From Prinia subflava (lineage: Eukaryota > Chordata > Aves > Passeriformes > Cisticolidae), in NCBI RefSeq assembly GCF_021018805.1, contig NC_086248.1, forward strand, positions 53,139,485-53,203,484: a stretch of DNA of 64,000 nt. Direction: 5' to 3'. This document shows, one piece after another, positions 26,301 through 37,491 of the stretch; position 1 is the first letter of the stretch; each line of letters starts with the position of its first letter. Both the position numbers and the translations under genes were made by a program. The notes beneath the pieces are model-generated. The model had not been told where the DNA came from and searched no databases. It saw only the letters and a program-made list of their open reading frames with translations.

Positions 26301-29300
26301 GTTTGATGTGGGACAATAGTATCAAAATGCCTGAACCAAGGTTGATATATAATAAGAGAATGATGCTAAGAGAAAACAATTGCAATAAGTAACTTTCCTC
26401 ATAAGGAAAAGAATCAGAAAGCTATAAACTGTTCTACCATTTTACATGCTTTTTAATTTTAGCCTTAGCTTGTATGTCTGAGGATAAATTTCATTTCATG
26501 TATTAAAGCTAGGACTATCATTTCAGCTTCTTCAATATTTGTAACAAATGAAAAAATATTAACTCTCTTTATTGACTTACAAAATCTCAATAATTTCTTG
26601 ACAGTTACATGCCCAACCCTGAGATCAGGTAAACTTTTTTGTTTATAAAAATCACAAAGTTAATATGGTATAGACTGTCCAAGAGAAGTTTGGATCCATG
26701 ACTCTAGCGCTGTCTGCTTATTTTGTGATTTTGATCCAGCCAATGTCTACAGCTATGCATAATTTTACATATTCTGACCCTCATGTTGTCAGGGAAAAAG
26801 ATGCAGCTATTGCATAATCGATTGCAGATTTACATCTTAATCATTATCACAACACAAAAGAGATCCTTTTCACCTTCATACATCTTTTCAAGTTGTGATA
26901 ACCTGACTAAAATTAACACACTTCTTAAGGCATGAGAAGCAAATAAAAATGAAACCTTGCTCAGAATATATGTTTATTTTTCTTCTCTAGGATTTCTGAG
27001 TAAAGCTGAATCCACCATATCCAAAATTTCTGATTTTTTTCCAAGTTTAGCCATTTATTTATACATGTGTTGTGTTCATGTTTATATCCTATATCCACAA
27101 GTTTTTAAATTGAGCCTCTTAGCATGTGGGAGACTTCAGCTGCCTTTTCTATTAATGCTGCCCCCCTACTGACAAGTTCCTAATGTGCAATCTTTTGCCT
27201 CTTAAATTCTATTTGGTTGCCAAAACCCAGGCAAAGATTGGAATTAACTGTCCATAGGTAAAATTCCTAAATTTCTGTTCAGTTGACAGTATCATAGTCT
27301 TTTTGAAGTTCTAAGAATTATGAATCCTGTGTATTTCCCTTGCTTAGTAGAAAAAGAAAACCTCTGTGGCTGAGACTCAAGTCACAAGCACCATGGCTTC
27401 AAAACAAACAAACAAAAAGCAGGAAAACAGTTATTTTCTGCATTCTCTCCAATTCATAACTTCTCCATCTCTTTAGGGCTTGGTCTTTCCACCCAACCTT
27501 CTGGAGGCATTTTTGTTCCTCATGACCCTTCAGCATTTTTTCTGGATGTCTCTGCCTGTAAAGAGAGGTAGGCTTGGCTTTCGATTTGTCAGCTAAGTCT
27601 CTGATGAAAATGAAAATGCTTTTCCTGTTGTGGTGGAGAAAGAGTGCTTGCAATGGCTTGGCCTGTCCTGACAGCCCTCTGTGTTTACTAACTTGCCTGA
27701 AACTTTTGTTTTGGGATATCAGCCATTAATCTCAATCAATGTTGAATTTTTTATAGAAGACCTCTGGAAAACAGTTTTCTGTTAGAATTGTTCTAGCTTT
27801 ATAGGAAAATACTTTTATATAGAAAAATCTGAAACAAAATAGTTTATATATGTTAATATTTTGTTAACATTATGTATTGTTGGACTTTGTTTAATCACAT
27901 CTTTAATTTAAATGAAAATCTGGCTCCTCACTCTGATCAGAAGAAAAAATACATCCACCTCCACCATGTTTTGACCAAAGACACCTTAGCAGGTTAGGGA
28001 GACAGTACAGTCTATTTCTGGAGAGCAGATGCTCTGTAGTGTGATCATTATTCATTGGCTGCAGGGATTTTCAGGCAAACTGCCAAACAGCCCATGTGCC
28101 TCTGCTTATGGCCACATTTCTTAAAGGCAGGTTTTTAATTGGGAAAGGAAGAGATCATGTGTGATTTGTTATGCAGTTCTTGACAAGTAGTATTTTACAT
28201 TAAGTTCTATGCCACTTTTTCACATTCAGGGAACTTTGGAGAATGTGATCTCCAAAAAGTACACATTAAACTATAAAGCTCCATAGAACACAAGTGTTCC
28301 TAAGATGAGGGGAAAAGTGGGAAATTATTGACACTAGGTTGTAGTTCAGACCCTTAGATAAGTGTGTGCAAAGTGCACATATCCACCATAGAGAGCACGT
28401 GGTATGTTCATGAATGCATTCCTTCTCCAAGGTAAAGTACTCTTACCAGGCACTTTTAATCTCTACCCAGACCTGTATTTTCTTCTGTATTTTGTACAAT
28501 ATACCCTGCCCATATGGCAGTGGATAAAACAGAGATTTACAGATGAGTTTAGTTCCAGGATTTGATGGGCAAGACAAACATATGGTTTACATCTTCTAGA
28601 CTTCATCTAAGATTTTACAGATTTCCAGATCACCAGATCCTTAGGTCTTGATCTATAGATGTAGGATGTAGCCCTATAGGGATAAAACTATATGATTTTG
28701 TCTTCGAAAAACTAATATACAGTAAAAAGATGAATGCATTTCTTCACTGCAATCTTGAAAGGTGTAATTTTCACATTTGAATGTCTAGAACAAATAAATC
28801 GATTTCTAGATTTTAGCTCACCTCAGGTTTGTAAGACTTGATTTCAACACCTCCAAATGAAAATATCATGTGGGTATATAGATGTCTTAATAGGGACTTA
28901 GTTGGGCTTCTTCTTACTTCATGTGTGTGCCAGCAGTGTAGATGTACATCTGAACAGGTCACCCAACTCTTCTTTCAGACAGTTAGAGAAACAGGCTGCT
29001 GCAAGGCCCTTATCATGTCTCCCTGAAGCAGAATTTTAAAGTAGACCAGTAAACCACATCCCAAAAAAGTGTCTTTTTTGTTTGTTGTTTGAGTGCTTTT
29101 AATTTAATGCATTGGCAGGAAAGAGAAGCCAGGGATTTACTCCTTGTGTAGATATCCGTCTTGTGGATACCACACACACCTTGCGTGCTAACCCACAGAG
29201 CTAATGAGAAACAACCAGGTTTAAAAACTAGAAGCAAGAGGGATGTGATATGAGGACAGAGTAGAACTGGTAGGACATTAATGCAGCCTGGTTCTGCTTT

Positions 29301-30104
29301 TACACAAGCCCTCCTTCATGTCCTTCAGCATCACAAATAACAAGCAAGAAAGAAAATCTTATTTTTCTGATGTGCTGCAGTTGCCCAGCTTTGCCTACAT
29401 CATCTGACTGGAAGTAAGACTGAGCCTGCTCACAGACTGCTGGGGTGAGCCCATCTCTGAACGTGGGAGGAGTGACACCAGAGGGTACCAGCATCCTACC
29501 TGCATTGTAATGCAACCACGGGGCCCTGCAGGAGCTGCTGCCACCTCTTGTGCTGGCACCCACCTCTGAGGGCACCCTTTTCACCATCCTGTAGATATCA
29601 GTTTAAATTATATAGACCAACTCTACTAACCTTTCAGATTATATTTTTTGAGTAGGCATCATCCTCCTCCCAACTGGAGAACATTTTGGTTTTCCTTTCC
29701 TTTATGCATCCTGATTGTTAAGGTATGGGGGGGGTATGCTTTAACAGAGTTTACTTTGGCCATGTGAAAAATTAGTTGCATAAAGCCTAAAAAAGATGGA
29801 GAAAGTCCATTGTAGGATATGATGCTGAACTGGCACAGGACAGGTTAAAGTCATAGTGGCCAAACCTGGGCTACTGGAGGCTGCTGTGTGTTGTCAGTTG
29901 GCAGGGATTTTCTCGTGTATATTACCACTGGAAAGCATCCTAGAGAGGGAGAGGAGGGACAGAAGCTCTTTCCCATCCTTCTGGGACCATTAAAGGATAC
30001 TGCTGCTGTCATGGGAAGGAGAAGGAGAGTGGGTTCATCAGCCAGGAACATCAGGAGTCCAAGCTGCTTGCCCTACTCTCCAGTTCCCCAGATAAACCAG
30101 GGGT
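26301..30104. other. unique AT-rich sequence, no gene seen
   Basis: No gene or mobile element recognised. Minor low-complexity patches include a run of seven G near 29727-29733. Open frames on both strands near 29.3-29.6 and 29.9-30.1 kb are fortuitous in appearance. Confidence 0.55.
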
Positions 30105-30269
30105 CTGAGGAAGGCAGGAAGGAAGGAAGGAAAGGAAGGAAAGGAAGGAAAGGAAGGAAAGGAAGGAAAGGAAGGAAAGGAAGGAAAGGAAGGAAAGGAA
30201 GGAAAGGAAGGAAAGGAAGGAAAGGAAGGAAAGGAAGGAAAGGAAGGAAAGGAAGGAAAGGAAGGAAGG
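30105..30269. repeat. homopurine tandem repeat, 9-bp unit AAAGGAAGG
   Basis: After a short GGAA lead-in, the 9-base unit AAAGGAAGG repeats about fifteen times almost without error. The unit length is a multiple of three, so all frames stay open: the plus strand reads Lys-Gly-Arg repeats (30-kb open frame 29888-30355) and the minus strand Phe-Leu-Ser repeats. These are by-products of the repeat and not genes. The tract is a pure purine mirror repeat, a class known to be able to adopt triplex (H-DNA) structure. Confidence 0.97.
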
Positions 30270-33200
30270 TCCCTGAAGAAAAGGTGTCTGCAAAAAGTTC
30301 TCAGACACCTAACAAGTCTATGAGGATAAAAATAAAAAGGAAAAAATCCCCATAGTTTTATGTCTGGTCTGAATGATTAAGCAGCTTTTTCCGTCTCTGA
30401 TATCTATGACTTCATATTTGTGTGTCGAAATACAGACTCCACTAGAACTGATGAGGAAACTCCTACTGAATTCCAGGAGCTAGGCTTTTATGTGTAGTGT
30501 CTAAGGAGAACTTTTTACTATTTTTAAAAGTGCTAGGTGCCATTTGAGGAATTTCCAGCTGCCATAAAAGCTAGGGTTGTCTTCCTAGTACTGCAAGCAC
30601 ACGACCATTTCAAAAGAGATCTGTACAAATATAAGTATTTCCATCAGTCTTCTTTTCTGCTTCTTATTGTCTTTAACAATAGATATTTTCACTGATCAGC
30701 CTAGACTTAAAAACTCATTGTCTTACAGATGGGTAAGTAAAACTTAATGAAATCAAAGATTGGGTCTTCAAGGCTATTTGGTCTGCCTATCACGGTTTTT
30801 ATGTTGCTATTTCCTGCTACTCACAACTGACAGCCTGACATGGAGATCTCAGGCTCCACTGGTCTACAGCTATAAAGGGAATAAGGGAGAGGGAATCAGG
30901 AGAAGCCAATTCATTCCACACAGATGTGTCCATTGCAACTACTATGAAATCTGGAAAGTGGGAGAATTCTTTCATTGTTCTGTCTCCATGCTAAGCTCCC
31001 TTCTCAGCACCACCATGGCACAAGTGTCCTTCTGGGTCTCATTTCTTTCCCTACCTGAAAAAAATTATGACATCATTTCTTTTGTGTTCCTACAATTCTT
31101 TTTCTTTTATTTGTTTGTTTGTTTTGGTGAGGGGAGAACTAATGAGGGGAATGCATCATTTAACTGGCAACAGTTTAAGTTTTTGGTTCAGTATTAAATA
31201 TTCACGAACAGGGTAAGAAGAAACTACTGTGGATGCGCCTGTGCAGTTTAGAGCTTTTTCTTCGATGATGAGAAGGGGAATAAGAACCTTCTCAGGACAG
31301 GAGAACATTCAATGATGCTCACACTTCTTGAATGCCATTGCACACTGCACATTCTCTGGAGACAGCAAGGACAACTGTTACCACTTCCAGTTGTCATGAG
31401 AGGGAATGGCTGAAAACACTGCTTTCCACAGACCTAGTTCATGTAGTCATTTTCTCACCTTTGGGTGAAGAAGGCATAACAATATCCAGCCTGTGGGTTT
31501 CAGAATCTCTTAGACCACGAGTTACTTGGGCTTTCTGGACATCATGATTTTCTTGAGATACATACCCTTCTCATAGTTTTTCCCCTTCTACAACTGCAGC
31601 AGGCACTGGAGCATTTCCAGTCCATCCTCTAATGATGGAATGTTCAAACGTCCACTCCTGGAAGGACCCAGATATTGCATGGACCATCATCAGTTTCAAA
31701 AGACACATATTTCCTCACCATGCTTCCTCATCTGTGTCCAGATTTCCACTTTCACCAATGCTACCTGGTTACTCTTGGGATATAGTCAAACTTGGCTCCC
31801 AAGAAATACCAAATGCCTAGAGCAGATCAAAAAGGTTGGGTGTGCTCAGTCATCCTAGTTTGCAATTAAAGAGAACAAAAAATAAATGTGCAACAAGAGT
31901 GACAGTTTGTCACAGCACAGCACAGCATGTTTGTGTTTGCTCCTGGTTTCATCCAGAAAATATCATTTGACTGGACCCCTTTCCACATCATCTGTATGGC
32001 AATGTCACTTACTGTCCTTTCATCACTATCTGATGTGGTTGATATCTGCACAGTTTCATTCCTACAAAATACTAGTTGCTTTTGCCATTGATTTTTGTGC
32101 AAGACACTTTTCCATGTTCTTTCATTTTTAATTCATTCTCTTCTTTGCTTGCCTTGAACAGTCCCATGTGGCTATAATTGCTTTTAGCGAATCTATGCTC
32201 CTTAAGAGAAGCATAAAAGTCAGCATGCTGGCACAGCCCACAGCAGACAGATTGTAAAGTTGTGTTTGAGTGTGTTGAGGTTTCTTTCCTTATTGAGAGA
32301 ACTGAAGAATAAGATCTGAAAAGAGCAAAGCTAACTTCAGAAAATCCTAGTTCTGTCCTGCAAATGCCAATTTAGTCTGCCATTTTTGTAATCTTACATG
32401 TGAAATAGGGGGGGAAAAAATACCAAGTCTGATTAAAAATGTGCACACAGCAATATGAACAACAGATAATATGAATATCATTAACAATCTTTCTATAAAA
32501 GTGTTGGGAGTTGTTTCCTTTCAGTTTTCCACTTTGTATAAATTATCATTATTATCTGTTTTTTTTCCAACATTGAAGCCTCCTAAAAAACCTTTAAATA
32601 ATTGTAAACTCTACCAACCCTAAAGCAAAGCACAAATCTTTTGATTAGAGAAGAAACAGTGTTGCAAAGAATCTTCTGTGGTAACCAGCTTTCACCTATA
32701 TTTCCCAAGATTAACAACTGTAAGACTATGAGGGTTTGGTGCCTCTAAATTTATTCTTGGATCCTTCTTCCTTAGATATTTAGCATGGGATATATGAACT
32801 AATCAAAATGATACATACTCGCCAACCTTCCCTGTGTTATAAAATAATTAAACTAAATGCATTAGATTATCACCATACAAATTATCAATAAGTCATTTAT
32901 CGTCTTGAATGGATTTGTACCAATTTGGGTGTGCTGCAAGTCTGGCCAAACAAGAATAAGTTCCCTTTTCTGGGGAAATTCCTTGGCATCAGTTCTTCCC
33001 ATATTCTAAGAATAAGAAATTAGTTGTGTGTGTTTAAAAGAGCAAAATAAAAATTCATGGAAGCAAATAGCTCTTCCCCACAAATGCTTACAGAGTGAAT
33101 ATCTTGAGAGAGAATTCTTGAGATACTAACAGTAAAATTGCATGTGACAGAAGAAATATTTTTTTACTAGAAAAAGCAGCAAGAAAAGAACCAAAATGAT

Positions 33201-34247
33201 GTCTGGAAGTAACAGAAAGCAGAACTACTAGGAAAGCTTTTTGCCATATAACAGACTGATTTCTAGCAAGAAGAGAGAGCTAAAGAATTATGATTTATGC
33301 ATATAAGTCAGGAAACTAGAAAGTAATAAATAAATTGCATTAACACAAAATATAAATAAATGCTATGATTATATTTGGATGCTGGAAAAAAGTACTGGCA
33401 CTTAAATGAAAAGGTAAGATTTTTTTTCCACTGCTCTGAATACCTCAGTACCTTAGAAAAATGCCTAGAAAACTCTCAAAACAAGAAAGTGAACCCTGCC
33501 TGTGCTGAATGGACTCATATTTGTTGGAGAGAACTAAGGTCACACTACTAAACAGAATTATATTTTCTATAGTGGGTTTAGTAGCCAAACAGCAGAGAAT
33601 ACATTGGAAATGTATAGTGTACTTGTCAGTTAGATTGTGGTTTTCTGAATACTTCCAAACTATAGACATGGAAAAAAGCTTCCAGGAAGTAAAATCTCAC
33701 TATACTTCCCCAAAACCCAGACAAAATACAGAGAGATATTTATGAAAGGCTTAGATTTCACTCTTCTGTGTATTAGTGTTTGGACTCCATACTTATGAGA
33801 AAGCTCAAAGAATGTGTATCTTACAAGCTAATGTGCCATCTTTGTTGCAATGAATTATGATATGGAAAAGTTTCTCCAGTCTCTGTGCAGGAAAGTTTGC
33901 TGTGGTGGAATCAAGACTGTCTGGGAGAGCACTTAGCTTCATTTACTGTGAGATTATCCCTTCCTTGAGATCTCCTTTTTCACTACAAACTTGTCATATT
34001 CTGCTGCAAAGGAACCAGGAATCTCGGTGAATAAAAACTGTGTTCCTGTCACATGACTGTGTTTCAACCTCAGCATAGGTATGAGGGCCTGCTTAAGCTC
34101 TTGATCTGGTCTAGCAAAAAGAGGATGAGAGGAAAGGAAAGAGATAAAAATAAAACAATTAAATTAAATTAAAGAGAAATGGTAAATTGGAACATTAGAC
34201 AGAATTCCCAGTGTCTTCTTTAAAAAGAAGTGTATAAAAAAAAGACC
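30270..34247. other. unique sequence, no gene seen
   Basis: No repeat family or RNA gene recognised, apart from a small TTTG repeat near 31106-31125. The longest open frame is 30760-31197 plus (145 codons). It has no domain, signal or splice context that I can recognise, and its end is rich in Phe from a T-rich stretch. Confidence 0.55.
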
Positions 34248-34375
34248 CTAAGATTAGCTCAACTGGTTAAAACATTGTGCTAATAATAACAATGTTTGAG
34301 GATTCAATCCCCACAATTATGAGTTGATGTTCTTTGTGGATCCCTTTCAGTTCGTAATATTCTGTGATTCTGTGA
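34248..34375 (+). mobile_element. tRNA-Ile-derived SINE with CR1-like tail (TguSINE1-like)
   Basis: The 5' part resembles tRNA-Ile: an A box TAGCTCAACTGG at 34255-34266, an anticodon loop CTAATAA at 34280-34286 (anticodon AAT), and a B box GATTCAATCCC at 34301-34311. It is followed by about 50 bases ending GGATCCCTTTCAG...ATTCTGTGATTCTGTGA, which matches the CR1 3' end with its octamer repeat. A tRNA-Ile head with a CR1 tail is the architecture of TguSINE1, described in passerine birds and thought to be moved by CR1 enzymes. The acceptor stem is degenerate, so it is not a working tRNA gene. The subfamily assignment is from memory and would need an alignment. Confidence 0.82.
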
Positions 34376-35219
34376 AAGCAACCACAATGTCTGTAAAAGT
34401 TTTGAGTTTTTCTTTCCTTTTTAAGTAATTTAGTTTTTAAATTGGAATAACATCAGAGTAACTTGATTTATAGTGCAGGTTCAGAAGCACCTTTCCCTAG
34501 CCTACCTGAGAGAGTCATGAGCTTCAGAGCAGGAGGACAAGGTACAGTGAGGAAATGAGTGCAGGGAAAGGAAGCAAAGAATGCCTGTCTTTGCCATCAA
34601 CATTTTTGCTCATGTAATTGTCCTGAGAAAATATGGTATTCTAACTACACATTTTCTGAAAAAGCTGGATTTTGTATTGTTGTTTGGAATTCCATTCTAT
34701 TGGGCATTTCCAGAGCTACAAGAAAATCCCCACACAACCTTCTATAAGACTTGAGATCACCTATTCTAAATTAATCCATTCTTGCTCTAACCAATAAAGC
34801 TGAGAAAAAAAAAAGAGTACTTATCCTTTATAATAAGTGTAGAATTTGTGCTACTAGATTAAATTTAGAACTGCAACAATCTCATTTTTTAATTTCCTAC
34901 AAATAGCAGTATCATAAAATGTCATGATGCTTATTCTGTCAGCATGTCAAAATGTCACATGAGAAGTGCAAAAGTTTTTGAAACATTTACTAAAACTTGG
35001 GATTTAGTACATGACAAACCTCAGTGGCATCTTTAATTTGGGCAAACCTAACAAATCAGTTGTGCCACACAACAAATAGATCTTTCATCAGCTTCAGTGA
35101 GACTTCCTGAGCTTCTTCCCTAATTAAAGGGAAGATAGGTACTAAGTTCTGTTCTCAGATATATTTAAACAAATCTAGAATGATTCCAGTTTAAGTCAAT
35201 CAAATTAGTTTAGTTTCCT
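34376..35219. other. unique AT-rich sequence with a TGTCA cluster
   Basis: No gene seen. Within 34920-34957 the pentamer TGTCA occurs four times in the same orientation (34920, 34937, 34945 and 34953); the last three are spaced exactly 8 bases apart. TGTCA is the core of MEIS/PREP-type TALE homeodomain sites. Elsewhere nothing is recognised. Confidence 0.45.
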
Positions 35220-35530
35220 AAAGACGCTGCCCTGTGATGTAATTGATATCATCACTCAATTTCCACTCAAGGGAAACATATTAATACTGCCCACAATCTG
35301 CAAGCCTCTTCTAAAGAAATTAATTCATACAAATCTATACACAAGTGGAAAAGTGTTTTGAGGCTTGCATGTAATCATTTTGTTCTCTGAATTGTGAAGC
35401 TTTCCTGCATTGTATCATGGTCATACTTTGCATACCAAGAGATATTACTAATGGCTGTTAAATTATCCTGTCATTAAAAAAAAATTACAAAACTGATGTG
35501 ACATTTGACAGGATTACTGTTTGCAAGAAG
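35220..35530. other. candidate conserved non-coding element
   Basis: An AT-rich block with GATGTAATTGATATCATCAC, AAATTAATTCATAC, CATGTAATCATTTTG, CTGTTAAATTATCCTGTCAT, and TGTGACATTTGACAGG. It is dense in homeodomain-like TAAT/ATTA and TALE-like TGACAG/CTGTCA cores. There is no open frame and no repeat signature. The resemblance to vertebrate conserved non-coding elements is suggestive only. Confidence 0.3.
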
Positions 35531-37450
35531 AGAATTACAAACACAAGAAGCTGAAAGGATGATCGTTTTCTGTATTTCTTCATGTTAACTTTATTGGATA
35601 TTAATCTTTCTATGCTGTTTCCAACACAGGGAATTATGTGGGAGAGACTGTCAAATGTGTTTTCTGTCTGCTCTTAATTGGCTTCCATTGATGCCCATGA
35701 ATTTAGACATTCACTTTAATAACAGATTTTGTTGAACATTAGGCATGTTTGGAAATTGCTTCTGCAAGTTACTAGTGATTGGGAAAAAATGTTTTCCTCA
35801 GGCTGAGTCCTCCTTTGGTTAAGTATTGCCTCAAAATAGATCCCACAGTGGGACAAATGTGTTTGTTGCTTAGATATGGTCTGCCAGATTTTCATGTGGA
35901 ATATTTCAAGCCAAGAAGGGAGGATGACCTGTACCGTGCAAGTTCTTCATGGGCGTTTAACACCCACAGTTTGAAACCCTATCTCTGTTTATTTTCTCAA
36001 ATGAAAACCGAGAGCGTGTTTCTGGGTCCTAGGTTTGGACCAGACCTCCCTGCCAGTGAGGCCTGGCAGGAATGACTGAATAAGCAACCGTTTTGGGTCA
36101 CGCTGAAGTAACCCCATTTTGCTGGCTGGGAAGAGCAGCCAGAACTGGCAGTTGCTCCTGGGCTGGCTGACAACCGAAGCCTGTTGTTGCTAGCCCTTCC
36201 CCTGACCTTCAGCTTGACTTTTGGCTACTGACTTTGTTTTGGTCCCTGAACCCAGATCCTCATACTAAACACTGGTTTGTACTGTGTGTGTCCTATTGCT
36301 TAAACAAAGGTCATGTGATAGGCTTTTCAAGTGTGGAGAGTAAATCTTAAGAGTTTCATGTCTTTGCAGAATGTATCAGGACAGGCCACCCCTAGTGAAC
36401 TTAGTGCAGGTGTTCCCTGGTATCTGGGTTAGCTGAGCATGGATTTGAACAGCTACTGCAGAAAGCCATCCTCTCATCACTGCAACCAGATGTGAACACC
36501 TCACATGAGGTTCTAGGACTCATAAGGACAGATCCTGTGGCTCACAGTGCAGAATTAAGTGGCACTACCCTGAATTGTTTTCGTTATGTATTGGAAAAGA
36601 CCCTGTTCCTTTCCAGATGCCTATGCTGAGTGCTCACAGCCCACCAGCTTAGCAACATTTCCTTCCTATTTGTTATGTTCCATATTTCTGTCTAGGATTT
36701 TTTTCTAACAGATGGTAAGACACACACTCTACAGACCTGTTCTAACTGCTGACATTAATCCAGCTTTCATTCCAGAGCCTGTGAGCATATTTTGAGGCTC
36801 GAGGTGTACAGCAGGGCAACTGGCATCTGAAAAGGCAGCTTGGTTTTGTTAAGGAGATCACAGGGATTACAAGTGGATACAGCAGATTTTAATAACTATA
36901 GCATTTCCTCATGCTGAATGTCAGTATTGGAACAGAGTGCCAGGGCTGCATTGCCATGCTTTCTGGGGTAGGCTTTAAGCAGTTGCATGAGGGGCATGCT
37001 CCAACCCAGATAAGGATGCACAAATCAGTAAAAAACCATCAAGCCAGGTTATTTTTAAACAGCTCTCTATAAACTGACCTTCAGATGGCCAAAGCTTTGT
37101 GGTTTAAAACAGTTTAATGCTGCCAATTGCAAAAGACTGTAGTAACAGGTAAATCACTGCTGTCATATTGGCACAGTAGAAGACTTCTAAAATTCCTGAA
37201 ATCCTCACAAAATTCAAATTTCAGAACTTCCATGTGGTTTGCTGAGCTGGATGTTTTAAGAGAAAAGAGACAATAGAGTAATAATCCATAACTAGCCTAA
37301 AGTGCTGCCATACTTTGAGTCTCCATTGACACTAGGAGAGCTGACCTTAGCTCAGAGTAGGCCTTTGATAGGAGCATATCTACCTGTTTGTGGGCCTCTT
37401 TTAAGCTTTGGTGACAGAGTACAATGAATACTGAGGAAATATGTGTGTTA

Positions 37451-37451
<1 letters not shown>
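35531..37451. other. unique sequence, no gene seen
   Basis: No gene recognised. A short hairpin lies at 36049-36070: CCTGCCAG pairs with CTGGCAGG around a 6-base loop. The open frame at 35779-36075 (98 codons) covers part of it but has no protein family features. Confidence 0.5.

Positions 37452-37490
<39 letters not shown>
37452..37490. repeat. A39 homopolymer
   Basis: Thirty-nine uninterrupted A residues. No polyadenylation signal directly upstream and no obvious flanking target-site duplication were found, so a processed retrocopy is not supported. The exact length in an assembly is often unreliable for runs like this. Confidence 0.95.

Positions 37491-37491
<1 letters not shown>

Noticed and set aside
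29888..30355. 155-codon open frame, the longest in the window
   Set aside because: About a third of it is the AAAGGAAGG repeat, which cannot contain stops. The flanks carry no domain.
30760..31197. 145-codon open frame on plus
   Set aside because: No domain, splice context or even codon use. It ends in a T-rich Phe run and is plausible as chance over 64 kb in six frames.
34248..34321. Functional tRNA-Ile gene
   Set aside because: The acceptor stem does not pair, the promoter boxes are altered, and a CR1-like tail follows. It is a SINE head.
36000..36260. Possible LTR because of short hairpins and GCTGGCTG repeats
   Set aside because: No TG...CA ends, no paired LTR, no primer-binding site and no target duplication were found.
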